Part shown: positions 32,583 to 44,155 of the stretch, piece by piece
Position numbering within the stretch: the stretch's first letter is position 1
How the letters are laid out: every line of letters starts with the position of its first letter
Source of the DNA: Przewalskia tangutica
Lineage: Eukaryota > Streptophyta > Magnoliopsida > Solanales > Solanaceae
Reading direction: 5' to 3'
Assembly (NCBI GenBank): GCA_029844215.1
Contig: CM056731.1
Coordinates: 81,178,992-81,242,991, forward strand
DNA: 64,000 nt
Translations under genes and position numbers: made by a program
The notes under the pieces: model-generated
Databases searched by the model: none
The model's input: the letters and a program-made list of their open reading frames with translations, nothing else
Told to the model about the DNA's origin: nothing

Positions 32583-32985
32583 TGTTATACCCCGTTTTTC
32601 CAGAGTATGTACGTGAGGGAATACGTATAAAAATTTAAGCCTTAAGGATTGGCAAGGATCGAAATTTGGGCACAAGTGCCGAAAAGAATCGTTTTTCGAC
32701 GAAACGTTTTACTAAACTTGCGAAGGGAAAATTCCGGCTATGTCATTTTTAATTTTTGCGGATTTTTCCGAGAGACGAAACATTTTGGACCAACGGGAGG
32801 GTGACATGTGTCACCCTCACATTGGAAGGAATTGGGGCGGCTTGGACGATTTGGAGGAGGGAGTTGGTAGGATATTTTTGTGCAAGTTGGTGTGGTAGAT
32901 GGATAAGGTACACATGGTTAAATCTTGACCCTACACTTGCATGGCACTTGGCTTGATCTTGGCCATTGGTTGGCCATTGCTTGAC

Positions 32986-32994
32986 CTATAAATA
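32986..32994 (+). promoter_or_regulatory. TATA box of solo LTR Z
   Basis: CTATAAATACCCC, 403 bp into the LTR, with CATCCA about 30 bp downstream. Confidence 0.65.
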
Positions 32995-33829
32995 CCCCTC
33001 TAAGTTGAAGACTTTCTTCATCCAAACTTGAGCAATCTTTCTAAGTCTTGAAATCCTCCCTCCCCTCTTGAGTAGTTCTCGTCCAAAGAGTCTTCCCACT
33101 TTTTGTGAGCCTTGGCCGAGAGCCTCCCCCTCCCCCTTTGTAATGTCTAGCCGAGGGGTACCCCCCCCCTAGCCTAGTTGGTTTCGTATAATACCCCCCT
33201 TTTGTGGTATAGTAATACTCTCCTAGTATTATTATAATGCCCTAAATACTCTAGCCCAAATACCTTGTAGTACTTTCCAAAGTTACCTCTATACGTAGAG
33301 CCCGGAAATACTATTATACTTTCCTTTAGCCACTAAACGAAACCCTAAGGAAAACCTTCATAGTCGGTTGAAGTGTTAAGTAGAAGTTGCGTAGAACTTC
33401 TAAGGGTTGTTTGGAGCGAATTGGAACACTTGGAGTAGGAGCTAAACGTTGCTCAAGATCGACTTTAAACTTGGATAATTTTGGGCTCATCGAGGTAAAT
33501 ACTACTGTCCTTCTATTGTAATTGGAAATTACATACTGTAGTAGTATTGAAATGAATATAAGATTCATAGAAGAGACTTGAACTGTAATAGAAGGATATT
33601 ACAGAAAAGACTTGAACTGAAATCACATCAGAAGAATATATAAGTAGAAGATTGGTGTACTTACATGGAATTTGTATTCTGATGGTGATAACCTTTATTG
33701 GTTGAATGTCTGCGAGTAGCATATACTACTTGGAAGGTGGACAAGGCTTAGGGTTATAAGTGAGCGTTTTGCTTATAGTCGATAATCGTCGCGAGGTATG
33801 TGATTCTTCCTATACTATTGAGCATGATA

Positions 33830-34165
33830 TTTTAAAAGAATATATATATATAGTACGGTAGACGTACGTGTGTTAACTGAATATAGTTGTACGGCAATGT
33901 CTTTTGACTTAAGCCTGAATAATAAGAATGCGAAGTATTTTACAAGAATATATATATATATAATGCGATGAGCGCGTGTGTTAATCGAATATAGTTATAC
34001 GCAATGTCTTTTGACTTAAGCCTGAATAATAAGAATCTGGAAGTATTTTAAAAGAATATATATATAGTACGGTAGACGTACGTGTGTTAACTGAATGTAG
34101 TGTTACGGCAATGTCTTTTGACTTAAGCCTGAATAATAAAGAATCTTGAAGTATTTCAAAAGATT
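33830..34165. repeat. Tandem repeat of about 110 bp, three copies, in LTR Z
   Basis: Each unit has an AT-run (AGAATATATATATA), a GTACGGTAGACGTACG-type box (diverged in the middle unit) and GGCAATGTCTTTTGACTTAAG. The AT-run and box are single-copy in the LTRs of A and B. Confidence 0.85.
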
Positions 34166-35317
34166 AATAAACCGTTTTGAAAGAAGAGTAATACTTGGTT
34201 TTGAAAACATAAGAGTTATACTAGCTTTATGGGAAGTCAGGTATAACGTCTTAAGAGTGGTAAAGAGAATGGTTTACTGATTTTTAGAAGTTAAGAGACT
34301 TGATCTTAAAAGATAAGAGACTTGACTTGAATAAATTAATATGAATTTTGTGTGGAACCTCATTCGTGAGTAATGAGTACTTGGTTTGTTAAAAGGAGAA
34401 ATGTTTTACTGATTTCGGAAATCAGAATGAGTATCGACAAACCACTGCAGCGTTAATAAAGGAAAATGTATTGAATAATGAAGTATTATTAAAACCAGTA
34501 GAAACCTCCATCTGCATAGAAACTAAGATGAGACAAAATGATATTACATTTCCTAGATCATGGCTGCTTAATAAGATTGTTTATAAACAAGAATAAACTG
34601 CTCACACCTATGGCATATGTTACTCAATTGTTTTAAAAGGGATTAAGACATTGAACTATGAAACTTTTCTAAATAAAGAGACTTGAGTAATTGAAATTGG
34701 GCAAACTGGAACTTTAGGGAAAAGAAAGGCATTGTTTTAAATTGGTTTAAAACATAAAGTGTTATAACAGCTTTATGGGAAGTTAGTTATAACGACTTTA
34801 TGAAAACAAAAGAAGGGTTTTATCATTGGTTTTAATGTGGTAACTTGACTTTAAAAAGAGAAGTGTTTTGGTCTAAAAAGAAGGCATGGTATTGCCTTAA
34901 TTTGGTTTTAAAAAGGAAAGTATGGAAGTTGTTTTGGTTTACTTAAAAAGATGTAAGTCACTTTATTTTTATACTAAGGGTATCGGGTGACTTTTATAAA
35001 AGGAATGGATCTCTTAAAAGGAATTTAACGTACGTAGTACTTTAGGGTTAAAACCCGGACTTTGACATAAAATGAAAGTACCTTGAGTTGTGTATAACTT
35101 GCCTATGCTTGTTGTTTTGAAACTTGCCTATGTTTATTGTGATAGCCTTTGTTGTGCAAGAATTGTGTTTCTATACTACCGCGTCTCTCGGTGGAGGGCC
35201 GGTTGACTTGTTGAGAACTTACTTGGACGTACCGGCAGTGACGGAGAATTCCACGGGTACGCTCCTGTTGATAGTGTTATTCCATGGACTAGCTCTCCAT
35301 AAGGTTTCTTACTGTTC

Positions 35318-35545
35318 GGCCTTGGTACCTGGTCGCTTTCGTGCCCCTGCCTCGTGGCTGATTCGGCCTTGGTACCTGGTAGTTAGCCCTCACACTTGCC
35401 CCGTTCAGTATAGTGACGAAGTCTCGTGATACGGCCTTGGTACCTGGTAGTTAGCCCTCGTACTTGCCCCGGTCAGCTACGTGGCCGGCCTTGGTATCTG
35501 GTAATCGGCTTTCGTACTTGCCCCGTGTCAGCTTCGTGGTTTGGT
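35318..35545. repeat. Imperfect repeat CGGCCTTGGTACCTGG in LTR Z
   Basis: Four copies near 35319, 35366, 35433 and 35486 are separated by 47-67 bp, with GTACTTGCCCCG words between them. The open frames here are not genes. Confidence 0.7.
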
Positions 35546-36220
35546 TGTATTGTATTGTTAATACGGATTTGGCATCAGGTAGGACTTGGTGTTCAGGTGT
35601 ACTTCTTGGTGTTATCATATCATAAATCGCCAGTGAGGAAGGTATTCCACGGGCATGATTGATGTTGTGGGCATGAGACCCAATATTTATATTTGAGTAA
35701 TGACTTCGAGGGCGTGAGTCCCTGACTTGATATAACTATTATATGTGTGTACTGTAGTTTGGTTATCATACATGTCTCCTGCTTTATATAGACTATTATT
35801 ATTTCATTCCATGATTTCTGATTTCACATACTTGGTACTGTTATCGACCTCCTTCGGGGGGCTGCGTTCATGCCGCAGGTAGAGGTACATCGGCTGTCGA
35901 TCCCAGCGTTTAGGATCACATTTCAGCGTATTGGAAGCTCGTTCCTTCGGAGGCTTATCTTTTGTATGTTACCACAGTGCGTAGGTTCTTGTACATTCGA
36001 GGGTATGGCGGGGCCTGTCCCGTCATAGTTGTTGTATAAATCTTAGAGTGCAGCATGCTTTGTTGTGGGCAGGGTTGTAAGGATTAAACTGTTCAACTTT
36101 GTAATTACTTATATATATGCCGAAAGGCGATTTTCTCTCAGGTAAAATGTGTCTCATTTCACATTTTGTTTCATGTATTGTTTTTATATTCCGCTGATTA
36201 CTCTGATGTATGACTACTTG

Positions 36221-36239
36221 GGTGCCCGGGTAAGGCACC
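36221..36239 (+). other. U5 hairpin near LTR end (example in Z)
   Basis: GGTGCC-CGGGTAA-GGCACC, a perfect 6-bp stem about 30 nt before the LTR terminus. The stem is intact at 27141-27160, 29787-29805, 38353-38371, 39997-40015 and 62566-62584 with different loop sequences. Confidence 0.6.
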
Positions 36240-36268
36240 AGTCACGGGCCCGGGTTCGGGTCATGACA

Positions 36269-36273
36269 AATGA
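36269..36273. repeat. TSD of solo LTR Z, right copy (AATGA)
   Basis: Identical to 32578-32582. Confidence 0.9.
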
Positions 36274-36466
36274 CCATCCTATCCATGTATTTTTCGTCCA
36301 AGACCAAGTAAGGGGGGTGACACGTGTCGCCCTCCCGTTCGTCGCAATATTTCGTTTTCCGACAATTCCATAATTCCGATAAATTTTTACTCGTCTCAAA
36401 CCTTAACATTTTTGAGTTCTTACGTACGTTCTTATAAACATATCCTGAAATTTACGGGGTGTAACA
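36274..36466 (-). repeat. 5' LTR of X, right piece (LTR start)
   Basis: It completes the LTR interrupted at 32582 and ends with TGTTACACCCCG on the minus strand. Confidence 0.82.
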
Positions 36467-36471
36467 ATAAT
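36467..36471. repeat. TSD of complex X, right copy (ATAAT)
   Basis: Matches 18106-18110 across 18 kb of nested insertions. Confidence 0.78.
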
Positions 36472-37761
36472 AGTCCATAAATAAACAACATTAAGGGTAC
36501 AATGTGAACCCTTTAACACCCTTACTCTTTAGGACTTTCATTAACCCTTTATCCACATTAAACATACATGTTGGTATCTGATTTTCCAGCAGTTTTATAC
36601 CACAAAACAGTCCATCAAAACTGCATAACGATACCCCACAGTTTTAGGCAAATCTCGGCCAACAACTAAAATCCAACTACCCTTTCTTTAATCCTTTTTA
36701 ATCTAATTCGAATTCCAAAACTTCCATATAAGCTATAAAAACTTACTAACAACAATATTACTCCATTATAGCATGCAATAGGTGACGTTAATAATGACAA
36801 TAACCAACGAAACCCGATAATCACCAAACATGTCCATTCACGGTTTTAGCCCCAAAAATGGTTCAAACGCCTTTTATTCTTCATTATTTTTAGCACAAGC
36901 TCATCCATACATTATAGAAATATGTAATATCCAATTAATTTAAAAGAAGGACTTTTACCTCATTTTGTGCCCAAAAACGCCCCAAAACAGTTCGGTCTTT
37001 ATTGGTCCACAGTTTTCGTTTCGCTCTACTTCTTCAAGATCCATTCACATATATGTATCCCCTACAACCTTAGGAAAAACTTCTCTTCACGTTTCTCTTT
37101 CAAAAGGTCGACGGAAATCCCTAGGGTTTCATCACCATTTTCGGCCAACACACAAACTAGGAGGTTCTTGGAGAGTTAATTTGGTTTAACACTTGGTTAG
37201 GGACCTTAATCTTGGAGATAAAATAATTTAATCACACTAGGTGTTCTTGGTGTTCCTGAGCTCAAAGGAGAGAAAGATGAGAGCAATATTTGGCTAAGTG
37301 TAAAGTGAATCCAAGTCTTGCAAGACTTGGATAGATATAGCCAAGTGGAGTGGGACCCACAAGCCACTTGTCCTCAAAATATCTAGAGAGAGTCACAGTC
37401 CTCCAAGACATGTGGGGGTGACACGTGTCACCCTCTTATAGGTCCATAATTAATAATTCTTTACAAAAAGTAATAAATCTCAAGACTTGGAGAAATCATC
37501 TTATTTTCCGGTGGGCCCCGGAAAATTGTGAATTTTTGGCGGGCCCTATTTTTTTAGCTTCAAGCCTTCATAATCATATATTAGGCCCGATTACCAAATT
37601 TGGGTCGAATCCGACCCCTCGTGAAGAAATTACGACATCACGTTCGTCGTGACCAAACTTTTTCCTTAACGAAAATGTACCTATACTTTCTTTCCGACTT
37701 TCAAACCTTATATTCTTAGTCACGTTCTCACTTACGTGCCATGGTATAACGGAGTGTAACA
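36472..37761 (-). mobile_element. LTR W, right piece
   Basis: It resumes the LTR interrupted at 18110 and ends with TGTTACACTCCG on the minus strand at 37761. No gene is visible; the open frames near 36965-37189 and 37425-37652 lack any recognisable domain and fall in LTR sequence. Confidence 0.7.
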
Positions 37762-38401
37762 ATGCTTCTGTGATATTATATGCTGAGGGTAGGTGTCCCG
37801 AATTTTGACATGACTTTCATATTTGAAAGTGGTGCTGTTATTCTGAGTACATGATACAAGGTCTGATTGGCTCTGATTTTTATATGACACGGTAGGATCT
37901 GGTATTTGATTTTCATACTTGCCCACTGTCATTCTTTGTACAGTTATGATCTTAATTGTTGTACTTTATTTTCGTTCCATACTTAGTACCTGTTATCGAA
38001 TTCTTCCGGAGCTGCGTTCATGTCCGCAGGTTTAGGTACTCAGTTGTGGATTCGTGAGCTTAGGATCCTTGTTCAGCATTTTGGGATACCTCCAATGTTC
38101 TGGAGCTTGTCATTATGGCTAGGTACATTCAGAGGTACGGCGCGGCCTTGTCCCGTCATAGTATTTGTCCAAAATCTTAGAGGTCTATATTCATATGTCG
38201 GCTGGACTGGCTAGAGTTGTATTTACATTGTTGAACAGTGTAGACCCTTTCGGGTGATTTATATTATGACAGTCTTATCGGTTTTGCCTTTATTTAAAGG
38301 AAAAAAAAGTGTTATTTATCTTCCGCGGTTTATTGTGTTGTGTGAATAGAAGGGTGCCCAGGTAGGGCACCAGTCGCAGACCCGGGGTTCGGGTCGTGAC
38401 A
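37762..38401 (+). mobile_element. LTR fragment V (terminal 640 bp)
   Basis: It matches 15265-15919 of LTR1 (GTGATATTATATGCT..., CATACTTAGTACCTGTTA, TTCAGAGGTACGG) and ends in GGTGCCCAGGTAGGGCACC...GTGACA at 38401. No PBS follows. Confidence 0.8.
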
Positions 38402-38709
38402 GGACAAGGCCCCGCCGTACCCATGAATGTACATAAAACCATAATACAACTCCGTACCAACATGGCAAACTCCGGAATAATGGAGCTACCTCCCTGAAAG
38501 CTGAGTGGAGATCCTAAGCTCACAGATCACCCAACTGAGTACCTAATACTTGCGGGCATGAACGCAACCCCTCGAAGGGGGGTCAGTACAATAAGGTACC
38601 AAGTATGTAAACATGAAGTACAGTAGACATGATCATAAATGTACAAAGAATGACAGAAACAAGTATGAAAATCAAATACCAGATCCAACCGTGCCATAAT
38701 AAATAAGAG
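38402..38709. repeat. 308-bp direct duplication, first copy
   Basis: Nearly identical to 38903-39212, offset about 502 bp, ending in the shared word GTGCCATAATAAATAAGAG. Confidence 0.9.
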
Positions 38710-38902
38710 AATGGTGCCCTACCTGGGCACCCTTCTATTCATACAACACAAGTAACCTACAGAAGCTAAATAACACTCATTTTTTAGGCAAAATCGGCAA
38801 GGTTGCCATCACATATAATAACAACAAAAACAAACCACATTTTTACATAAGTCCAACCCACATATGAATACAAACCTCTAAGAGTTTGGACACATAACTG
38901 TG

Positions 38903-39212
38903 ACGGGAAAAGGCCCCGCCGTACCCATGAATGTACATAAAACCATAATACAACTCCGTACCAATATGGCAAACTCCGGAATAATGAAGCTACCCCCTTG
39001 AAAGCTGAGTGGATATTCTAAGATCGCGGATCACCCAACTGAGTACCTAATACCTGCGGGCATGAACGCAGCCCCCCAAAGGGGGTCAGTACAACAAGGT
39101 ACCAAGTATGTAAACATGAAGTACAGTAGACATGATCATAACTGTACAAAGAATGACAGGGACAAGTATGAAAATCAAATACCAGATCCAACCGTGCCAT
39201 AATAAATAAGAG
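38903..39212. repeat. 308-bp direct duplication, second copy
   Basis: Partner of 38402-38709. Confidence 0.9.
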
Positions 39213-39452
39213 CCAATTGTACCTTTTAAAATATGCCTTTTTAAAAGTGAGACCAACCGTGTCATTTCAAATTATGAAATCAATACCATTTCAAAATATG
39301 AAATCAATCGTACCTTTTCAATTTGAGTCATATCAACATCATGAATTCTTACTCAGAGAATCATCAAGTTCAAATACATATAGATAACATATCTCATATA
39401 ATATAAACCGACCCTTTATTGAGGGACTCGATGGAATCATCAATATAACGAA

Positions 39453-39967
39453 TCGCGACGACCGACCAGGGCATGAATGGTGCCACGGGCACTGCACCCT
39501 TTGAGTAAACATCATAGAATAGTAGCGGAACATACATACATCTCAAAAGAAATAAATAACAGGCTAGCCGATAAGGCCACCTTCCAAAAGTATACACATA
39601 ATCCAAAAAGTAGTTACCTCTTTTTTTCTTTACAACCCAATCCACAAGATATGACTACAGACCTCTAAGAATAACAACTGTGACGGGACAGGGCCCCACC
39701 ATACCCCTGAATGTACAACAACCGACAATACCAGGGATCTGAACCAAAGATAAGCCTCCGGAGTAATGGAGCTTCTCAACAGCTGAACAGTGATCCTAAG
39801 AGTGAGGATTAGCAACCTGTATAACTCTACCTGCTGTATGAACGCAGCCCCCCGAAGGAGGTCAGTACAATAGGTACCAAGTATGTGAAACTGAAAGTAT
39901 CGTAATGAAATCATATAGTCTAAAATAAAGTTGGAGACAGGTATGATGACCAAAATAACAGTACACT
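39453..39967 (-). repeat. 3' LTR of E, distal piece
   Basis: The LTR end is degraded (TCGCGACGACC in place of TGTCACGACC). The rest matches other X/E-type LTRs (GCTAGCCGATAAGGCCACC). It continues at 48294 after D. Confidence 0.75.
39963..39967. repeat. TSD of element D, left copy (ACACT)
   Basis: Identical to 48289-48293. Confidence 0.92.
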
Positions 39968-42721
39968 TGTCACGACCCGATCCCGGGCCCGTGACTGGTG
40001 CCTTACCCGGGCACCCAAGTAGACATACATCAGAGTAATCAGCGGAATATAACAAACAAGACATGAAACATATGTATCCAATAAAAAAAATAGGCTAACC
40101 AAACGGTTACCTTTCTGAATATATAAATAAAACTTGAACCCGAACAGTTACATCCCTTTTACAAACTCTGCCCACAACAGTACCACATACCTCTAAGAAT
40201 GTTTTAACAACAACGACGGGACAGGGCCCCGCCATACCCCTGAATGTAAGTACCTACAACAACAGGGGACTATACCAAAGATAAGCCTCCGGAGAAACGG
40301 AGCTTCCCAAGACGCTGGACTGTGATCCTGTGAGCAAGGATCGACGACTGGTGTACCTCTACCTGCGGCATGAACGCAGCCCCCCGAAGGAGGTCAGTAC
40401 AACAGGTACCAAGTATGTGAAACTGAAAATACTGTAAATGAAATCATAGTAGTCTATATAAAACAGAAGACATATATGATAACCAATTTACGATACACAG
40501 TATGTAAGCAGTCATGTCAAGTCAGGGACTCACGCCCTTAAAGTCATCACTCAAATATAACTATGGGTCTCACGCCCACAACATCAATCATGCCCGTGGA
40601 ACACCTTCCTCACTGCCGGCAGTCTATGATATAAAAGCACCAAGGAATACACATGAACACCAGGTCCCACCTATGTCATAATAAAACCATACGGGGTAAG
40701 TACGAAGGCATAGCCGACTACTAAAACCCACAGTACCAACAGGGTCATAAACTGTATCACGAGATCTGTCTAGACCGCCACATGATCGAAGCTGGCCACT
40801 CGCCCGCAGTATCAAATGTGCGCGTCTAATCCTGGAACTTCCGCGACTCGCATAGGCCACTCGCGTAGGCCGCGTGAGGTATTCCCGCGTCGAGGGTAGC
40901 TACTCCCCAAATCGTCTGGACTCGCGATCCGCGTAGCCACATAGACCGCATGACCACAAAGGCCGCACACTAACACGAACTCGTAGCTCGCATAGGTCCC
41001 CGACCCGCGTGAGGTATTCTCGAATCATGGTCCTGCATCGCTGAGTCTACCCCGCATCGGAGGGCAGCTTAACCCCCGGTATCATGTCAAGAGGTGAGTG
41101 ATATAATACTAACATAACAGCTTATTGTTAAACAACATAAGCACAACAAGGGAAACCCCTTTACACAAACATCACAAGACACTAACACACGTAGTATCTT
41201 AACATGTCTACTTATCAAACCATCTTACTACACTTTCCAGAAATCAATACAAGACTTTCATAAAAAAATAAGTAAACCGTTCCGTCTATCTTCCCTAAGT
41301 CGTTATACCTAACTTCCCATAAAGCTAGTATAACACTTAAGCTTTTAAAACCAAGTATTCATTTTCTTTCAAAAATGGTTAATAACTCTTTGAAATACTT
41401 CCAGATTCTTATTATTTAAACTCAAGTCAAAAGACATCAAAGTAAAACCAAAACAATTTTCATACCTTCTTTTAAAACAAAGGCACTTCTCCTTTAAAAG
41501 TCAAGTAGCAATATATTTTTTAAACCAAGTGTCTTACTCTTTTAAAAACAAGTAACCTATACATTTAAATCAAGTTACTTCTCCTTTCCCAAAATCAAGT
41601 TGTTTATAAGTCAAGTTATCATTTTAAATCCAATGATAAAACCATTCTTATTTTCGAAATCAAGATAACTTTATTCTTTAAAAGACCACACCCATTACTC
41701 ATGAGTGAGATTTTACAACTTTTTAACATAATTCAAGTCCCTAATGTTTCATAACAAGTCACTTAACTTTGGAATCAAGTCAAGGACACAAAAGGAAAAT
41801 CAACTTCCTTTAAATACATGTGCGTCTACCGCGCTAAATATATTTCACAAATATCATGCTAGAAAGGATAGGAAGAGGTTCACATACCTCGCGACGATTA
41901 TCGACAATTAGCAAAATTCTCCAAGTACTATAACCTTGCTAGCCTTTTCCACCCTTCAAGTAGAATACGCTACTCGTAGTACTTCAACCTTTGAACCGAC
42001 CCTTCACGAGGGTGATGAAATCAACCTTCTTTACAAGTTAACCTTAAATAATGACGGAACTAGTCCCTTTTCAATAATCACTTGCTGGAATGTTGCTTTG
42101 AAACAATATTTGCAAGACGTTTTGTTCAAAAAAAATATTTCGGGCGTTTCTCTCATCAAGTGAAACAAAAATTTAAGAATGTAATTGCTTATCCTCAGGT
42201 GAACTAGTTGGTCACACTATTACTACTATAAAGCACAATGATTACCTCGAAAAATGAGAAATAAGTTAATTACAACTTACCTTACTGGCATCATCTAAGT
42301 CCTAATTGCTAGGCATGAGACACATAGTCTCTTAGTGTGTACATGACACATACACGTAAGTGATTATTGACCCCATATTTGGTCCTTATCCAATTGTTAC
42401 TAATAGTAACCACCTCTTATTGGTGGGACCCACTTAATGAAATACTAAAATATTATTATGAGTCATCGTTGTCACACTATTAAAATCTTAAATTATTTCG
42501 AGACTTTATCCGTAAAATATAAATTCCATAATTCATATAAGTTCTTAAAAGTCTTAAATACCAAAGTTGAGAATTCAATTCTCAATAATAAACCTCTTTC
42601 CTTCACGAAATTCGGAAACTTTTCCGTCGAAAAATCACATCTTTCTTCCTTTCCAATTTTTAATGTCGTATTCTCGTACGTACGTCCTCACATACATACT
42701 CTGGAACTACGGGGTGTAACA
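39968..42721 (-). repeat. 3' LTR of element D
   Basis: TGTTACACCCCG at 42721 to GTGACA at 39968 (minus). Nearly identical to 45620-48288 in the AT-rich half (41100-42721). In the GC-rich half (39968-41060) this copy keeps most CAG/CTG words while the 5' copy has CGA/TCG or shortened forms. Confidence 0.93.
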
Positions 42722-42756
42722 TTCTCCCCCCCTTAGAAACATTCGTCCCGAATGTT
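42722..42756 (-). other. Polypurine tract and hairpin of D
   Basis: On the minus strand AACATTC-GGGAC-GAATGTT (42756-42738) is followed by an AAGGGGGGG-type tract ending AGAA at the LTR border. Confidence 0.88.
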
Positions 42757-42854
42757 CCTTCTAAGTCTCCAAGCATACCCGTGCCGGTATAGTCTTCACT
42801 ACTATACGTACCACATTCTGTCATTGCTTCAGTTTCCAAAATCTCAGGGTTACT

Positions 42855-43420
42855 ATATCTAACTTGGTCATCATTAACTGGGAACACTCTGGAGGGATCT
42901 ACAATTACTCTTCCGAAACATAGCAACATGGAATACCGGACGTACTGCCTCCTAAGTCGGACGGCAGTGCTAACTTATAGGCAACCTGGCCTATTCTACT
43001 ATGATCTGAAAATGCCCAAAGTATCTCGGGCTAAGTTTCCCATAAGTTTCCCCTGCTATCCAAATCTCGTCACACCCTTCCGGGGTGGTACCTTCAAGAC
43101 CACGTCGACACTGAACTCCAAGTATCGGCGCGATTATCCACGCGACTTCGTTGACTCGAGTGCTAAAAACCTCTTACGGATAAGCTTCACCTTACCCACG
43201 TCTGCTTTGAATCAAGTAGGGACCAACTATCTGAACCTTGCCAACATCGAACCAATCGGCCGAACCTACACTTCCGCCATACAAGGCTTCATAAGGCACC
43301 ATCCGAATCTTGAAATGGTAGCTATATAATACTCGCTCAACAAGAGGCAAATATTCCTCACAACTACCCCGAAATCAAAACAGGCGTAACCTTTCCTCAA
43401 TATGCGGATAAAATGCATTG
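42855..43420 (-). pseudogene. Integrase C-terminal part of D, broken
   Basis: In shifting frames the minus strand shows a CVIDF-like piece, FGWCLMKPCMAEV (equivalent to MAPYEALYGRKC), the GPY/F region (QVAYKLALPSD near 42975) and MLLCFGRVIVDPSRVFPVNDDQV (equivalent to HVSMLRRCIGDPSRVHPVDDVQV in A). Immediately after DDQV the chromodomain-like tail present in A is absent and unrelated residues lead to the PPT. Stops and indels make it non-functional. Confidence 0.7.
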
Positions 43421-43663
43421 TTAGATCGCCCGGCGAAGGTGAATGAAATCTTGAGACTCACTTTGAGTTCCTAACCCGCTGGTAAAACCTCCGAGAAAAG
43501 AAATAGCCATAAGCGGGCTCCACTGCCGCCATAAAATAAAAGTAGGAACCTCGTGCGACCTTACAACCTTCGATAACATCTCGCATAACCTCCGCGAGTA
43601 AGCGATCTGGCGAAAGACAAGATGGGCTGACCTCATCGGCGACTCTCGGTCGAACGCATCCAC
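43421..43663 (-). pseudogene. Integrase core fragment of D
   Basis: The 80-codon open piece aligns to the core of A: RSAHLVF (KSAHFLPV), YSRRLCEMLSKVVRSHEVPTFI (YIREIVRLHGVPISI), then a SFLGGFTSGLGTQSE stretch corresponding to WRSFQ-GLGTQVSL. The second catalytic Asp, in ISDR in A, is not present in this frame. It abuts the non-coding module on its 5' side, so the integrase begins in mid-domain. Integrase joins element DNA to the chromosome; this fragment cannot. Confidence 0.72.
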
Positions 43664-44155
43664 GAATTCGTGCGATGGTTACCTAACTTGGGCTTAACAC
43701 CTCGTGACCCTATCATCTAGCGGGACCTCGCAAAACCGGCCCCATTCGGCTGCGGGTTGACTCGCGATATGGCCTCAACCCGACCCAACCGTACTAAACT
43801 CGTTCCCGATCCGGAACAATCTTACGATTCCGTCATGAAAGCTACTACTTCCATCTCACACTACCATGGAATTATCACACAAATACACCACGTATCCGAA
43901 ATCTTGACAAAGACCAACCGTAAAATCATCCACTCAGGGCGGCGCTTGCATCTAAGGTCTCCAGTATTATAAATTCTAAGGCTCCCATTTTCGTCCCGGA
44001 CTTACCCTTTTCAACTACCCATATTTTCTAATCACAACTTACACAATGTTAACCGAACATAGCACTCCACGTGTATCTACCATAACGACTAAACAAGCTC
44101 AAGTGAAGATATCTCTGTAACTACTGCCTCACTTTCCCTTTGTCACACTATTCAA
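43664..44155 (-). other. Non-coding module of D
   Basis: It aligns to Y 20930-21550 along its length (TGGTTACCTAACTTGGGC, CCGATCCGGAACAATCT, TATAAATTCTAAGGCTC, CAACTACTGCCTCACTTTCC-type words) and occupies the place of protease-RT-RNase H. The boundary with integrase is at about 43640-43665. No coding potential was recognised. Confidence 0.65.

Larger units (their letters stand above)
32583..36268 (+). mobile_element. Solo LTR Z (3.7 kb)
   Basis: A single complete LTR runs from TGTTATACCCCG to GGTCATGACA with a perfect AATGA TSD and no internal region, the product expected from recombination between two LTRs of one element. It contains a TATA box (32986-32994), the GAGGTATGTGATTCTTCC block (33793-33810), a three-copy repeat (33830-34165), a CCTTGGTACCTGG repeat (35318-35545) and the perfect U5 hairpin GGTGCCCGGGTAAGGCACC (36221-36239). 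The acceptor-like word CATTCAG seen in sister LTRs reads CATTCGA here (35994-36000). Confidence 0.93.
18111..36466 (-). mobile_element. Complex X: minus-strand Gypsy element with nested insertions and a deletion
   Basis: The outer ends are an LTR beginning TGTTACACCCCG at 36466 and an LTR ending GTGACA at 18111, flanked by ATAAT on both sides. The first 0.9 kb of the left LTR (18111-19050) matches 29761-30660 of the right LTR closely. Between them lie element Y, a plus-strand LTR fragment, decayed X coding sequence (27190-29600) and the PBS (29745-29756). The right LTR is split by a solo LTR. The X 3' internal part (integrase, PPT) is missing, apparently lost in the recombination that made the chimeric LTR at 19050-19080. 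Confidence 0.8.
38402..39452 (-). mobile_element. LTR fragment U with internal duplication
   Basis: Minus-strand LTR sequence of the LTR1/V family. It starts in mid-LTR (GGCCCCGCCGTACCC), then restarts near the LTR end at about 38710 (GGTGCCCTACCTGGGCACC) and repeats the first 308 bp. 39213-39452 is AT-rich with no feature. Confidence 0.72.

Noticed and set aside
35124..35662. Open frames with repeated RPWYLVVS-type peptide
   Set aside because: They follow the CCTTGGTACCTGG repeat of the Z LTR and are not conserved in the sister fragment 26270-26510.
36965..37189. Two overlapping frames of about 70 codons, possible small host gene
   Set aside because: Lies within LTR W between its minisatellite side and its U3 end; no recognisable motif and no independent support.
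42458..42736. 92-codon frame repeated at 48025-48447
   Set aside because: Present in both LTRs of D near the LTR start (U3), AT-rich, without known motif; its duplication follows from LTR identity, so coding is not indicated.
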